From the NCBI RefSeq assembly GCF_025399195.1, contig NW_026252158.1, positions 1-64,000 of the forward strand: a stretch of DNA of 64,000 nucleotides, in the 5' to 3' direction. A model generated the notes under the pieces. It did no database searches. It was given only the letters and a program-made list of their open reading frames with translations, and was not told the DNA's origin. The position numbers and the translations under genes are program-made. Shown piece by piece: positions 46,580-58,421 of the stretch (the stretch's first letter is position 1; each line of letters begins with the position of its first letter). Source of the DNA: Umbelopsis ramanniana AG (taxonomy: Eukaryota > Mucoromycota > Umbelopsidomycetes > Umbelopsidales > Umbelopsidaceae).

Positions 46580-48422
46580 TTAAAAAGTCTTCTTGTGTAT
46601 AATATCAGGATCTTCAGAATATTCCTCAGCCGAGACCCACATCTATGGCAAACATCAAGTTTTAATAAAGAAAACCTCGAGCAAACTTTTTCACCGGCCA
46701 AAACATTACCTTCTTGAAAGTACTAAGTGATGCCAGAATGGATCCTCCGATCCATGTGCTGTACTTGCGTTCCGGAGGAGCATATATTTTGATCTTGATA
46801 TCTTTCAAGGCCAACTTCTTCACCTCTGAAAGGAGTCGTTCTCCAAATCCTCTGCAAAGTGTTGAACCACCGGATAAGACGACGTTGGAGTATAGAGACT
46901 TTCTAAGATCAAGATCTGCGCGGTTGATGGAATCAACAATGACTTGGTGGATACCCATGTATTCTTGGCCGATCAATTCAGGTTGGAAAAGAATTTCAGG
47001 TGCGCGGAATCGCTCTGCTCCCAACTAAGTGGTTGACAAAAAAAGTTAATATGAGTGGATATCAAGTTAGGTTCTCATGGGTCACGAACTTACTTTTATG
47101 ATGTTACCATCAGGAAGCATGAAGTCATCGGTTTTTCCACTGGTTTCCTTCTCTTCCTTGACAGGATTGACTGGGATATAACACGTCTTCTCTTTGATGA
47201 TGCGTACCACCTCCTTTTCGGCAGTAGTATGGAAGTTGTACCCAGATTTGCGCAACAGCAATTGGAGGTATTCAGTCACATCTCTGATCGATTGAATTCA
47301 TGAGTAAATGTCACTTAAAATTGGTGATGTCAACGAGGCTTACCTTCCAGCAATATCAATTCGTCGAATGGCGTGGGGGATAGCAAATCCTTCATACACA
47401 GGCACAGAGTGCGTAACTCCATCACCTGAATCTAAAACTATACCAGTGGTTCTACCAGACGAGTATCTGTAGCATAGTAGATTAGAAAACTGCTAGTGTC
47501 ATCTCAGTGCAGCGCCGCCCCATTCCGAAAACATGAACTTACAAACTCAATACAGCTTGAACGGAAGTGAACAGAGCAGGAACATTGAAGGTTTCGAAGA
47601 AGATCTGTGCGGCAGTATCTCTGTTTTGGCGAGGATTGAGTGGTGCCTCGGTAAGTAAAACAGGATGCTATTGAAATAGGATACAAATTTAGTAATGGGA
47701 ATCGTGAATATGCCGGATGTGAAGAAGCTCGAACTCTACCTCTTCAGAGAGAGTCTTCAGCTCGTCGGTATAAATATATTGCCATATCCTCTCCATATCT
47801 TCCCAGTCGGTGACAATACCATGCTCAATGGGGTATCTAATCTTGAGCAAGCCGCGAAGTTCCTGAGCTCTTCTGCCAATGAACACATCTCCTTCGACCG
47901 CACCTGCCATTATGCGAACATGTTTCGGGCGACCAACACTGGTATGGAATCATTGCATTAGGAGACCATGAACACCGACCGTATGCTTGGAAATTGCCTT
48001 CAGATGCACTTACAAAGATGGGAAAAAACATTTTGGTTGCTCTTCTCCAGCAAATCCAGCCTTGATCACGCCAGAGCCCTGTTATTACAGGAGGCAATGT
48101 GTTAGATATCGGAGTTGCATGAAAACGAAGAAAAGTGGGGGATGTCGAATAGAATCTCGCAAGTTGCAATAGTTTATAGTCGATATGAAAGCGTCGAGAA
48201 GGGTACAGTGGCACATATTCGTCTTATTTGTTTATCCAAAGTTGCATTGTATTTTCGTGTTACTTACATTGTCAATGACAACCGGTTGGTTGGTCAGTAC
48301 CTGAGTAAATGTCAAGGTAAATTAGATGATGACACGGATGCAGTGTTTCTAAAATGTTTTCTAGTACAGAGTACCGGAATTTAGCCAAAATGTGTACTTA
48401 CATCGTCAAATTCGCTGTTCAT
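46580..48422 (-). CDS. ARP1: Actin-related protein 1 (centractin, dynactin filament)
   Basis: Nine exons: 48422-48402, 48300-48268, 48078-48014, 47938-47740, 47667-47543, 47466-47344, 47283-47094, 47024-46710 and 46642-46580, giving 377 residues, the Arp1 length. The start is [20 protein letters not shown], typical of Arp1 rather than actin. The actin fold is complete: [87 protein letters not shown]. It ends IIHKKTF. Arp1 forms the short filament of dynactin, which couples dynein to cargo. All phases agree. Confidence 0.96.
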
Positions 48423-49855
48423 CTAAGTTGTCAGCAAGAAGAAATCAGAAACACGCGCGAGCAACCGCTGTACGTTTCCTTGAGAGCTACCTGCAAATTA
48501 GCCAATCACAAGGCGCTTGTTAAAAAATTCGAAGCTTCCAATATGGCTGATCAAGCCCGTTGGATATTGGATGAAATTGATAAAAAAAAAAGCAGATGGG
48601 AAAGCAAGTCTCGATGTCTGTAGAAAATGATACACTGAACTGCATCTATTACCTCTTCTGATTGAAAATTGGTTCACGCATTCAAAAATTCTATCATCGG
48701 TGATCGATGAGACAGAGCATGTAAGCCGGATCTGGACAGGTCAAATAAAAGTTACTGAAGTCGTAGAAGTACCTACCAAAAGTAAGCATAAATAGCTTTT
48801 TTTTTTTCTATTGCATAACGGGTATTTCTATAGTATTTGTATCTGTCAAAAAACGTCTTTTGATACTCCAACTGCCCTCTGTAGCAGCCGTATTTTGATA
48901 GCGTTGACGTTAGCTTTAAAGACTGGGAATCCACATTATGGACTGTGAATCATGATCAGTTATCCCTGTAAATATGAGAATAGTATGTATCTGAGAACTT
49001 TCTTGACGTTAATACTTCCTAAATATTGTTCGATCCATGAGTTAATAATGTGTAAATGATCTTATGTCGGTTTATTGAGTAAGAGCTGTAATAATATCCT
49101 GATCAACGAAGCAATATTCCAATTTTGCAGACAAAGAAGGATTTAACATTAGCCAAGTGCTGCTCATTAATATGAGAATTTCTCTTGGAAAGAAACGCAT
49201 CGTTTCGATATACTCAATAGTGAATGTTGGTATTTTTAACTTGATATGGAAGACATCAAGTGTTTGAGTGCCCAAGCTTACGAATGAGTCGCATTAGGGA
49301 CCTTCTTGGTCCACTTCTTCCCAAAAAAATCTCACATTAACAGCAATTGATACCAAAACACTTGAATGTTATCACAGTTGCATTTCTAGTCGTTTAAGCT
49401 ATGTATCAATTTCTAATTGAAGGTGATCTATTAGTTTACGTCTAAATAAAATTACCAAATATATATTACATTTGTCCTGGGTAGTGATCTATTGTACCCA
49501 TTCATCAGTTGTGTCATAATCAATGTTGAGTTAGTATAAGTTATACCTCACATACACATGCCTTTTCTTTGGTCATGGCTACATCCTGGATCATATTTCT
49601 AGTCGATAAGTCAGTGTACGCATAGCTGCAAACATTACATATCAAACTTCGAGAAAGTAATCTGCAATTGTCAAATGCTATTCTCATTCAACATAGTCTA
49701 TAATGCATTTATAATGTTCTGAAAAAGAATCGTAATATATAAAGGGTTTTAAAATATAAATACTCTTTCAATTGCCTTTGATGTGAAGTACGCATATTGC
49801 TGGGCTTACGAGCAATTTTCAGGTCCGATCGCTGGCGGCATTTGGCAGCATTTCA
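48423..49855. other. Gene-poor stretch, 1.4 kb
   Basis: AT-rich sequence between ARP1 (-) and CDT1 (+). A frame at 48354-48623 overlaps the ARP1 start and encodes a Lys-rich peptide (NMADQARWILDEIDKKKS) of no known family. A minus-strand frame at 49275-49072 likewise has no motif. I see no transposon ends, tRNA or other RNA gene. It may be promoter plus decayed sequence. Confidence 0.45.
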
Positions 49856-52326
49856 ATGAGCAAAATTTTCTTTCTTCTGTCTATCATTAAACCTTCATGG
49901 CTAAGGGTGAATCCACATTATCGACGCGTTATCGGCTGCGGGTATGCATATTCACGCTATAGCAACATAAAGATTATATCTAACTTCTATATACGTCTCA
50001 AGAAAAAACCAGAGACTGGGGGTAGCCTCAAATCGGATCTGCAATCGCCAAAGATTGACCAGAAACAGCATTTCAAATCCACACCAGAGCGAATAACACA
50101 AGCAGTAGTTAAGAAGAAAAACAATATAAAAAACAATATAAAGGTAACTGTCACTATCTTTTTACCGAAGTGAAACTCGATGTGCCTCTAATTACACATT
50201 AAACATCGTTAATAGACTGCCAATGCGAATGATCGACCAATTGCATCTCTGCCGCAACAGAATGAGAAACCAGCCGTTGCCGCAATGGATAAATATGTTA
50301 TTCGAAGGAGAGAGGAAGTTACTACCATAAGCCCAAAGGATGCTGAAGAAAAGCATGCAGTCTTGCCGCCTACTACGGTGATAAATGCTTCAGCTGATAT
50401 ACTTTCAACGGCGTCACCCAGTGGGGGCGACAGTGGACAATTGATATCTGACGAAAGTTCAAACCGGTACGAACCTTTTCTTTTGCTTTCAATGATTGAA
50501 AGCGACCGCCTGTACTAATGTGTCATGCCAATTGATAGAAAACACGCTTTAGCCAGTGATGAGGAACGCGACGATGTTAACAACGACCTCAATCACCATT
50601 CAAAGTTCAGAAAGGTATCGCCTGAAACTACAGTAATTCAAGATGATGAGGACGTGCAAGAAAATACCCAAGATCCACTTACCCCGAAATCACAAACAAG
50701 TGATCAAGAGCCAAGCTATGCGCCGTCCAACCGCATGTCTTCGCCAACTATTCCTCAACAAAAGCTACCCATATCTCCGGCTCGCACACCGACAAAGACC
50801 ACTAGAAGCACGAACCTTATACAAACCTCGCCTGCATCACCAGTTCGCTTTCGAAAACCTCAAACAGAAAACGAAAGCGACCCTGGTCTTACTAATCTCA
50901 TGTATCGATTGCGACAGGATCGCAGCGGCTTAAAACTTCCTGATAAATACGAAGCACTGGAGAGAATACAGTATGCGCTGGATCATACCATCTTGTTCGC
51001 AACAGCTCAAAACAGCATTTGCCATTTTCACAAGATTAGAAAGCCAGTGGAGAACATGAGTCGAAGGTTGGTATCTTTTGCGTTTTGTAGTTTTCGTGCA
51101 TCTACCTTCGTTAACCATTCATTTTTCCACCGCTTTGCAGAACGTTTGACCTGAATCATCTCGCACAGATCAAGCATTTAGAGCCGAATGCCTATAATAT
51201 GCGACCCGTTCGAGTTTTACATGAAGGTCAAAGGATTGAATCCCTCCTAATTGGATTTCCAGAGGATGATGAACAGCCTGCAGAACGAACCCGGGTAGCA
51301 CAGTCAGCTCAACCCTCCAAGTCCAACAAAATTGCAACATCAGCCCAGATTGAGGACCGAAAGCTATCCTTTCATAATAAGCTGCTCGATTTGGTATCGG
51401 CAAGCCATGATGTGAGCACACGAGCTAGTTTGTTCTTTTACTCTTGATCAAGTATGCTAACTCTTTCACTCGATAGTCTTTTCTAAAATCGTTAAAACCG
51501 GAGGCAGTCCATGATGGAACAAGGAAACTCAAGAACTGGCATCCATTGTTTAAATTGGATTCCGTCCCTGATATTCCGGAAGCTGAGTTACCCACTTTGC
51601 GAACGAAGATTGTAGATACAGCCGAGTATGTACGCACGGGGACATTGAAGTCTAGGGTTAGTGACACTATTATTTAAAGGACTGATTTACATACGTCAAG
51701 ACTTTTACTTATCCGTTTACTACTTTTTAGATATCAGATACCCTTGCCAAACTAGACAAGAAATTGGGGCCGAAGAAGCAGGAAACCAGCGCTACAATTT
51801 CCATTAGTAACGTTACTGTGGCTGCCCCACAACAGGCCTCCAGTGAAACTGGACCTAATGATACCATTAAATCACGCACTAGTTCACTCTTAGAGAGAAT
51901 TCGAGCCAAACAGCAGAAAAAACAAGAGGATGAAATGTACGAGCCTTCTCCTGAGACGATACAACGTAACATATTGTTAAGTCGCCTTCCGGATATGGTG
52001 GACTCAATTTACTAGTAAGTGAACAACATTCGAATCACGAGCCAATCAATTCCATCCATTGCGATCTGAATATGCTAACCTGAGTTTTTATTAGCATGTA
52101 CACATCGGCAAAAAGGAATGTGATGTTCGTTCGTGAGGTTTCTCGCAAGCTGTCTGAAAGTTACAAAGTCCCACTTTCCGAATCTGAAGCAGAGGCACAC
52201 ATCACGCTTTTAGCAGAGGTGGCTCCCAAATGGTGTTCGATAGCGGTTGCAGATACTGGAAGCATCTTACGTGTCGATCGTACTCAACCTCTTAAAGAAG
52301 TAAAAGCTATGTTGTTACAAAAGTAA
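49856..52326 (+). CDS. CDT1: DNA replication licensing factor Cdt1
   Basis: Seven exons: 49856-50143, 50216-50466, 50539-51066, 51141-51411, 51477-51656, 51731-52014 and 52095-52326, up to 677 residues. The geminin/MCM-binding CDT1 fold is clear: LPDKYEALERIQYALD, then FHKIRKPVENMSRRTFDLNH and LAQIKHLEPNAYNMRP. The C-terminal winged helix is present (LPDMVDSIYYMYTSAKR, FVREVSRKL, LLAEVAPKWC). The N-terminal third is disordered, with SP/TP sites (LTPKSQ, ISPARTPTK) that CDK could use. Cdt1 loads MCM helicase onto origins. The true start is uncertain: exon 1 joins in phase, but its first 40 residues are hydrophobic and unusual, and a first exon may be missing. Confidence 0.88.
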
Positions 52327-52423
52327 TAAACCATGTACATTTACCAGTGAACTTTTTTATTTTTTCAATGTTTATCACACAAAGATTTTACAATATGATG
52401 AAAAAAGAATTATTTGATATGAC

Positions 52424-53440
52424 TTATTGAATATATCCAAGCTGTTTAGCAATCAGACGAGCTTCCCTTTCAGCGTCAGTGAAGACATCTTCAGACTTGT
52501 GGGTTGGCTTCCAACCCAAGGCGCGACCTTTCTCTGCGCGAGAACGAGAGTTTTGGCTGAGTCCCACCTTTGCTTCGATGTTACCGTAAGCCTTCACGAA
52601 CTCGTCGTCCGTGGTGACGGATTGAATTTGGTCAGTCTTGAGAGCACCAATCTTATGCAGATACTTGGCAAGGTGGTTGTACATATCACCCCACTTGAAC
52701 TCGCCAGTCTCTGCGAAAAAGTATCCTTCACGACCCAAAGTCTTGAGATCATGAGCAAGCAAGTGCTCTGCTACGATGAGATACATGTCGGCAAGATCCT
52801 TGACGTGAACGCTGCTCCAGCAGTGCTTGCCTTGTCCGACTTGTTGGATAGCACCGTTTTTGAGACCTTGACGAATGACAGTGGGAATTTGGACAGACTG
52901 GGGGTTGGAGATACCCTTGGGTCCGGTGCCTTCACCATAAATGCATGGGGGAGCAATGATGGCCAGATCATAGTCGGCAGAGTTATCAATGAGATAAGTA
53001 TCCACATGGCGATGAGGGTTAGAGGCAGGAATGGCATTCAACTTCTCAGTATCCACGTCACTGTAGATTTCCTTTCCTTCGAATTGACCGTTTGAGTCGT
53101 CATTCAAGATGGAGGTACCAGATGTCTGGAGTAACAAAGCCTTCTTGCCAGTGTCCTTGAGCTTGCGGCGGAGACCTGCTACAACAGCCTTAGCTTCACC
53201 GAGATGATCAACGTTAGCAGACGTGATGACCAAATCAGCACGGTAAGTCTGCTCTTCAATGATATCGAAGTCATCCAAACTACCAATGACGGTCTTGACA
53301 CCAATATCGTTCATAGCCTTGGCCTTTTCTTCAGATCGAACAAGCGCGGTAATTGAATACTTCTTGGTTTCCAAAAGTGCGGTGAGCACGCTTCCGCCGA
53401 TGAATCCAGTAGCGCCAGAAAGGTATATAGATGTAGACAT
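52424..53440 (-). CDS. Extended short-chain dehydrogenase (NAD(P)-dependent epimerase/NmrA-like)
   Basis: Single exon of 338 codons. The start MSTSIYLSGATGFIGGSVLT carries the Rossmann motif GxTGFIGG. It continues with ALVRSEEKAK, ITSANVDHLGEAKAV, LLLQTSGTSIL and APPCIYGEGTGP, which fit atypical/extended SDRs. The usual YxxxK pair is not obvious. WSSVHVKDLADMYLIVAE and a C-terminal substrate lobe follow. A single exon and even codon use suggest a well-expressed metabolic enzyme. The substrate is unknown; homologues are often annotated as nucleoside-diphosphate-sugar epimerase-like. Confidence 0.85.
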   Translation of the reverse strand: MSTSIYLSGATGFIGGSVLTALLETKKYSITALVRSEEKAKAMNDIGVKTVIGSLDDFDIIEEQTYRADLVITSANVDHLGEAKAVVAGLRRKLKDTGKKALLLQTSGTSILNDDSNGQFEGKEIYSDVDTEKLNAIPASNPHRHVDTYLIDNSADYDLAIIAPPCIYGEGTGPKGISNPQSVQIPTVIRQGLKNGAIQQVGQGKHCWSSVHVKDLADMYLIVAEHLLAHDLKTLGREGYFFAETGEFKWGDMYNHLAKYLHKIGALKTDQIQSVTTDDEFVKAYGNIEAKVGLSQNSRSRAEKGRALGWKPTHKSEDVFTDAEREARLIAKQLGYIQ

Positions 53441-53903
53441 GATGGTAGGTATTTGAGTAAGTGATCAAAATTCTGGTCGACCGAACGCATCCTTTTTATC
53501 TTCTTCATGTTTGTTAAAAACGTGTCACGGATTTGTCAGATTTCCCAAAGACTTGTCACAAAGCTGCCTCAAACCCTGCACGATTTTCAAAGCCGACGCT
53601 GGGTTTCGACTGGATTACTCCTTTAGAGCGCTGATTTGCTCATACCCTACACGCAATTCGCGACAAGGTTTTAATAATGGAAAAATATTCATATTAATGC
53701 CATGGCGATTCCTTGTGCAAGGAATAGGCGAAAAAGGATATTGAAGGCCGTCAAGATTTTTATATAATGACTTCATCGCAGACAAAAATTCCGCGTGTGA
53801 CTTTGAAAATGAAATTTCGAAAATTAGGATACACCGCAGTTAGCTGGGCCAAGCCAAACCGAAGCAGGTACCAACTTCACACTAATCAAATTATCGGTCT
53901 TCT
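53441..53903. promoter_or_regulatory. Divergent promoter region
   Basis: Lies between the SDR (-) and the acetyltransferase (+). A TATATAA-type box at about 53760-53767 sits some 140 bases before the acetyltransferase ATG. A small plus-strand frame starting at 53767 is likely leader sequence. Confidence 0.4.
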
Positions 53904-55271
53904 ATGGCAACTTCGCGCGACAACGGCATTAAACTGCAGTGGTCTACTAAGAACGACATCGATCGACTATGCTCTGCAATGGAACCAGTATTTCAACCTC
54001 CAGACGAGAAAATCGATTTTGTCACCTATTTGGTTCGTGATCAGTACAAACGCTGGGCTCTTGGCGAGAGCTCATTCATGACTCCGGAAGATACCGTATT
54101 TGCAACAGATACAAATACAAAAGACGACAAAATTGTGGCCTTCACCACTTTGTGGAAAGATAAGCAGCTTTATAATGGCATTGGTTTTTCCATTGGTAGA
54201 GTGGAGTTCGTTGGCGTGGTCAGCGAATATCGAAATCAAGGCCTGATGCCTCGTATAATGGATGCTGTACATGAAGCAAGTGACCTACGAGGCGACTTAA
54301 TGCAGACAATTGTTGGTATTCCATATTATTACCGACAATTTGATTACGAATATGCACTGGATATTGGAAAGCGGTCAAAAACTTGGTTAAATTCAATTCC
54401 ATCTCTCAAAAGTGGTGAGAAAGAATTGACTACCCTTCGCGCAGCAACATTAGAAGACTTGGACATCATTCTAAACTTCGACCAGGTGCTGAGTTTGCAA
54501 AGCTGCAACTACGCACCTCTGCGTAGAGAATACCTTGAAACTCAGATCAAAGGCTCTATCAATTCGACAGCGAGTCCATTTCAGCGACGGGTGGTCATGT
54601 TCGAGGACGATGGTCACGCTATAGGTTATTTCATAATGCACAATTATGCTGATTCCTCTGCTATAAGTGTGCTCCATATCGCATTTAAACCTAATATCAA
54701 CCTGCCCACTATTATCAACAGCATTTTACGTGGTATTGTTCAGTACAGTAGCCGCAGCTACGATGAAAAATCCGGTGAAAACTTAACCGCTATTTTCTGG
54801 CATTTTTCAGAATGGCATCCGTTCTTCAACAGCCTTCCTAGTTGCAACCGAAGTTATACTTCATTGCCTGACGAAGCTTACTCCACGTATGTTCGGATAC
54901 CGAATTATGCTAATTTTATTCGGCATATCATTCCTGTTCTGAACGACCGTCTTGCCAATGCAAAGTCGTGGAGCTGTTACAATGGAGTTCTTTATATACA
55001 TAATTACACGAAAAAATACATGGGAGTGAGGATACAAATCGATGGTGGCCATGTGAGCAAAGTTGAAGACTGGTTTCCAACCGATCGTCAACAGCCAGTA
55101 TCAAATCAGATTCACTTCCCTCCCCTCACGTTCACCAACATACTACTGGGAAACAAGTCTCTTGAGGAACTTCAGATAGTGTATCCCGATATCGCAGTGT
55201 CTGATTTAACCGCACAACTTGTGAACGTTCTTTTTCCCAAATCCGTTTCAATAAATCATAACTGGGTATGA
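53904..55271 (+). CDS. GNAT-family N-acetyltransferase, two-domain (Eis-like build)
   Basis: Single exon of 455 codons from MATSRDNGIKLQWSTKND. The first GNAT fold has IGRVEFVGVVSEYRNQGLMP, where EYRNQG is the acetyl-CoA pyrophosphate loop, followed by IMDAVHEASDLRG and IPYYYRQFDYEYAL. The second half (LRAATLEDLDIILNFDQV onward) resembles the second acetyltransferase-like domain and C-terminal segment of Eis-type enzymes. There is no signal peptide. The substrate is unknown. GMF begins only 63 bases downstream on the same strand. Confidence 0.85.
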   Translation: MATSRDNGIKLQWSTKNDIDRLCSAMEPVFQPPDEKIDFVTYLVRDQYKRWALGESSFMTPEDTVFATDTNTKDDKIVAFTTLWKDKQLYNGIGFSIGRVEFVGVVSEYRNQGLMPRIMDAVHEASDLRGDLMQTIVGIPYYYRQFDYEYALDIGKRSKTWLNSIPSLKSGEKELTTLRAATLEDLDIILNFDQVLSLQSCNYAPLRREYLETQIKGSINSTASPFQRRVVMFEDDGHAIGYFIMHNYADSSAISVLHIAFKPNINLPTIINSILRGIVQYSSRSYDEKSGENLTAIFWHFSEWHPFFNSLPSCNRSYTSLPDEAYSTYVRIPNYANFIRHIIPVLNDRLANAKSWSCYNGVLYIHNYTKKYMGVRIQIDGGHVSKVEDWFPTDRQQPVSNQIHFPPLTFTNILLGNKSLEELQIVYPDIAVSDLTAQLVNVLFPKSVSINHNWV

Positions 55272-55333
55272 CGCAAAGTCCGCTTCCAGCTTTCCTCTTC
55301 ATTCCCGCCAAGATCCAAGTTTTGCAGAATAAA

Positions 55334-56148
55334 ATGGTGATTAGATCAGTATAAAGACTGACCTTTGTCCTGCTTTTTGAATACTAACGTTATTTAGTCG
55401 AGTGGAAATACTTGTGATATAGATGAGGAGCTTGTTCAGAAGTTGAAGGAATTTCGATTCAAAAAGTACTCGCAGGGCAATGCTGCGTTTGTGTGTGAGT
55501 GCTGGTCATGGCTTTGAAGGTGAATAGGGTTCTAGTGCTTAACTGTGTTTCGTTTTAGTGAAAGTGGACAAGAAAAACTTGAAAATTGTTGAAGATGAAG
55601 AGTACGACGACATAAGCGTAGAGGATCTGGTGGAAGGTATTGAAGGTGTGAGATAGGCAACCGTTGGAGAAGCTGGTGTATTGAACTTTTCTGTCTAGAA
55701 TTACCTGAAAACGCCCCACGATTCATCATTTTGAGCTATGAGGTATGCGGTTGACTTTTCCATTTGATACTTTGCTCTCGAATTGTCGCTTATCCTTTAA
55801 CCCTACTATGGTAAAGCTCAAGCACAAGGATGGACGTCAGAGTTTTCCACTAGTGTTCATCTATTGGTCACCAAAGGATGTCAATCCGTCACTACACATG
55901 CTGGTAAGGTTATACTTTAATTTGGTTAAGAAAACGAAATCTGATTGTTAACGGAGATGTGTGGTAGTATGCGACTGCTAGAACTTATCTCCAAGAGAAG
56001 ATCGATGTTACAAGAGTAAGTATGGCGATGGAAGACGTTTGATGATCACAGTTGCCGTACTGACTGGATAAAATTTGTTAAGGGCTTTGACATTCGCGAT
56101 AACGAAGAGCTCACTGATGAATTCTTGACAAGCCAACTGATGCCCTAA
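55334..56148 (+). CDS. GMF1: Glia maturation factor (ADF/cofilin-fold Arp2/3 regulator)
   Basis: Seven exons: 55334-55336 (ATG only), 55398-55494, 55559-55636, 55699-55742, 55817-55903, 55968-56015 and 56083-56148, giving 140 residues, the family size. The protein reads MSSGNTCDIDEELVQKLKEF, then LPENAPRFIILSYEL, GRQSFPLVFIYWSP, GFDIRDNEELTDEFLTSQL, all close to GMF of animals and yeast Aim7. GMF removes branches from Arp2/3 actin networks. The first donor is GTGATT, a weak one, but no other in-frame ATG fits. The promoter must lie partly in the acetyltransferase gene. Confidence 0.93.
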
Positions 56149-56658
56149 ATTCCATTACACCGCGCCCTTCCCTTTATATACATGTCCATTAATGACCTCA
56201 CTGCGATATATTGTTCGATATCTATGGAAGAGTTGTTTGGTCGCTTCCTTGACAATAACGTCAAATGAATATATCAAATGTCGAATAAAATGGTTATCGT
56301 TGTAGAATTGATCCGGAAACTTTGTTTCACAGCTGCTAGTTTCATCCTAAACCTAGTACTTGCTACTTTTATGGAAAGTAACGATTTTCAACCCCTGTTG
56401 GCTTCCAGCACAAGACATCATGTCTGATGCATGGTACCTCAGTGCATTTTATGTTGTGTGCGGTGAGAACCTCTCTCGAGGGAAGAGACTTGAAAGAAAA
56501 ACAGGTACGTTTCATGATATCCGAACATCCGTAAACCTTTCAATTTAGGTTCGAGATTCCGTGGAGGCAAACATAAAAAATTCATCCCCGCCTTTTCACT
56601 TGTTCTTCACACTCTACCCCTTTTACCCTCCTCTAACTAAATTCAAACCCCATTTATT
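56149..56658. promoter_or_regulatory. Upstream region of the lactate dehydrogenase gene
   Basis: 510 bases between GMF and CYB2 (both plus). The last 80 bases before the ATG are C/T-rich with CCCCGCC and CCCCTTTT blocks, which may bind C2H2 regulators of the Mig1/CreA or stress-element type. No gene is supported. Confidence 0.4.
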
Positions 56659-58421
56659 ATGAAAACACTTACATTACAAGAGGTAGCAAAGCATAATACC
56701 AAGGGTAAGTATAGCTCTCATTGACTTACCAGTTTTTCCTTCTTAACGCTAACATTCTCATGTCGACAGACGACTTGTGGATCGTCATTCACGGAAAAGT
56801 ATACGATTTGACCAACTTCCTTCCAGAGCACCCTGGTGGTCCCAGAATTATCCTTAAATACGCTGGCCAGGATGCCACCGATGCATTTGACCCAATCCAT
56901 CCTCCGGACATCATTGATCGATACTTGAGTGCCGAGGCATGTATGGGAGAAATTAATGAAGAAGAATTGGAGGCAACCGAAAAGGTGGAAACCGAGGAAC
57001 AAATGCAGTCTAGAATTGCCCATGAGAACAAGCCTAACTTGGAAGAAATGCTCAACTCATTTGATTTCGAAGGTCAGTATCATTTTTTGCTTATAAGCCC
57101 TTTCCCTTCTATCATGTAACTAAAAAATTTGCATGTTGACAGGTGTCGCAAAGAGCGTCTTGAAACCCGAAGCCTGGGCTTATTATTCATCTGGAGCTGA
57201 CGATGAGATCACTTTGCGAGAGAACCACAATGCTTTTCACCGACTTTGGCTCAAGCCTCGTGTGATGGTGGATGTTGAGAAAGTGGATATGTCAACTACT
57301 TTGCTGGGCACTAAGACATCCATGCCTTTGTACATTACCGCCACTGCACTTGGAAAGCTTGGTCACCCCGATGGTGAAAAGGTCTTGACCTTGGCAAGTG
57401 CCGAGCAAGATATTATTCAAATGATTCCCACACTGGCGTCATGTTCGTTCAACGAGCTGGTTGGCGCTAGAGCTCAAAACCAAACCCAATGGTTCCAATT
57501 GTATGTCAACAAGGATCGCGCCATCACTGAAAAGCTCGTACGACATGCTGAAGCTAGTGGCGTCAAGGGTCTTTTCATCACTGTTGATGCCCCACAACTA
57601 GGTATGTCTCGAGATAATATTTTTGAAAAAGTAACCCTAAATTGAAATTACTGATGCCATTGTTGTAATGAAGGTCGCCGCGAGAAAGATATGCGTCAGA
57701 AGTACTCAGCCGATGACCCGGAGCAATTGATTGAATCAAAGGCCAAGGTTACTCGCTCACAAGGTGCTGCTAGAGCCATCAGTACTTTCATTGATCCCTC
57801 GTTGAACTGGAACGACGTCAAGTGGTTTAGATCGATTACCAAGATGCCTATTCTGCTTAAGGGTGTACAGACTGCTGAGGATGCCGTACTTGCCGCCCGT
57901 CATGGATGTCAAGGTATTGTTTTGTCCAACCACGGAGGTCGCCAACTGGATTTCGCTCCTTCTGGAATTGAGATCTTACCTGAAGTCATGGAAGCCCTCA
58001 AGGCTGAAGGATTGGACAAGAACTTTGAAGTTTACGTCGATGGTGGTATTCGCAGAGGCACTGATATCTTCAAGGCCATCGCTCTCGGCGCCAAAGGTGT
58101 CGGTATTGGCCGTCCAGCTCTGGTAAGTTTTAAAGCTCTCTTCTATTCGCCTCAAGTCACTTTTATCTCATCACTAAACCCTACTTACAGTACGCCATGT
58201 CTTCCTATGGCGTCGACGGTGTGGTCAAACTCGTTCAACTTCTCAAGGATGAGCTTGAAATGGTTATGCGACTCATGGGTACTCCCACCGTTGCTGATAT
58301 TAAACCAGAAATGATTGATATGCGTAACATCAAGAGCCATTCCGGATCTATCCCCTCTGATAATTTGGCTCTTTCCGTCTACGATTCCATGAGAACTCGT
58401 ATTGGCGGTCCTAAGCTCTAA
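56659..58421 (+). CDS. CYB2: FMN/heme L-lactate dehydrogenase (cytochrome b2), no mitochondrial presequence
   Basis: Exons 56659-56704, 56770-57072, 57143-57601, 57674-58122 and 58191-58421 give 495 residues. A cytochrome b5 domain begins at residue 3 (LTLQEVAKHN, FLPEHPGGPR with a heme His, and DPIHPPD with the second His). The FMN-binding alpha-hydroxyacid oxidase barrel follows: YYSSGADDEITLRENH, TQWFQLYVNKDR, FITVDAPQLGRREKD, PILLKGVQT, LSNHGGRQLDF (catalytic His) and VDGGIRRGTDIFKA. Yeast Cyb2 carries a long presequence for the intermembrane space; here the b5 domain starts at once. The C-terminus is PKL, a weak peroxisome-like signal. Function as a lactate dehydrogenase is likely; the location is open. 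Confidence 0.92.

Noticed and set aside
48354-48623. Plus-strand frame over the ARP1 start
   Set aside because: It overlaps the first coding exon of ARP1 on the other strand and has no recognisable motif.
49072-49275. Minus-strand frame (MGTQTLDVFHIKLKIP...)
   Set aside because: It looks slightly protein-like, but I found no extension through splice sites and no family.
52427-53095. 222-codon plus-strand frame opposite the SDR gene
   Set aside because: It is the antisense shadow of a clear Rossmann-fold enzyme.
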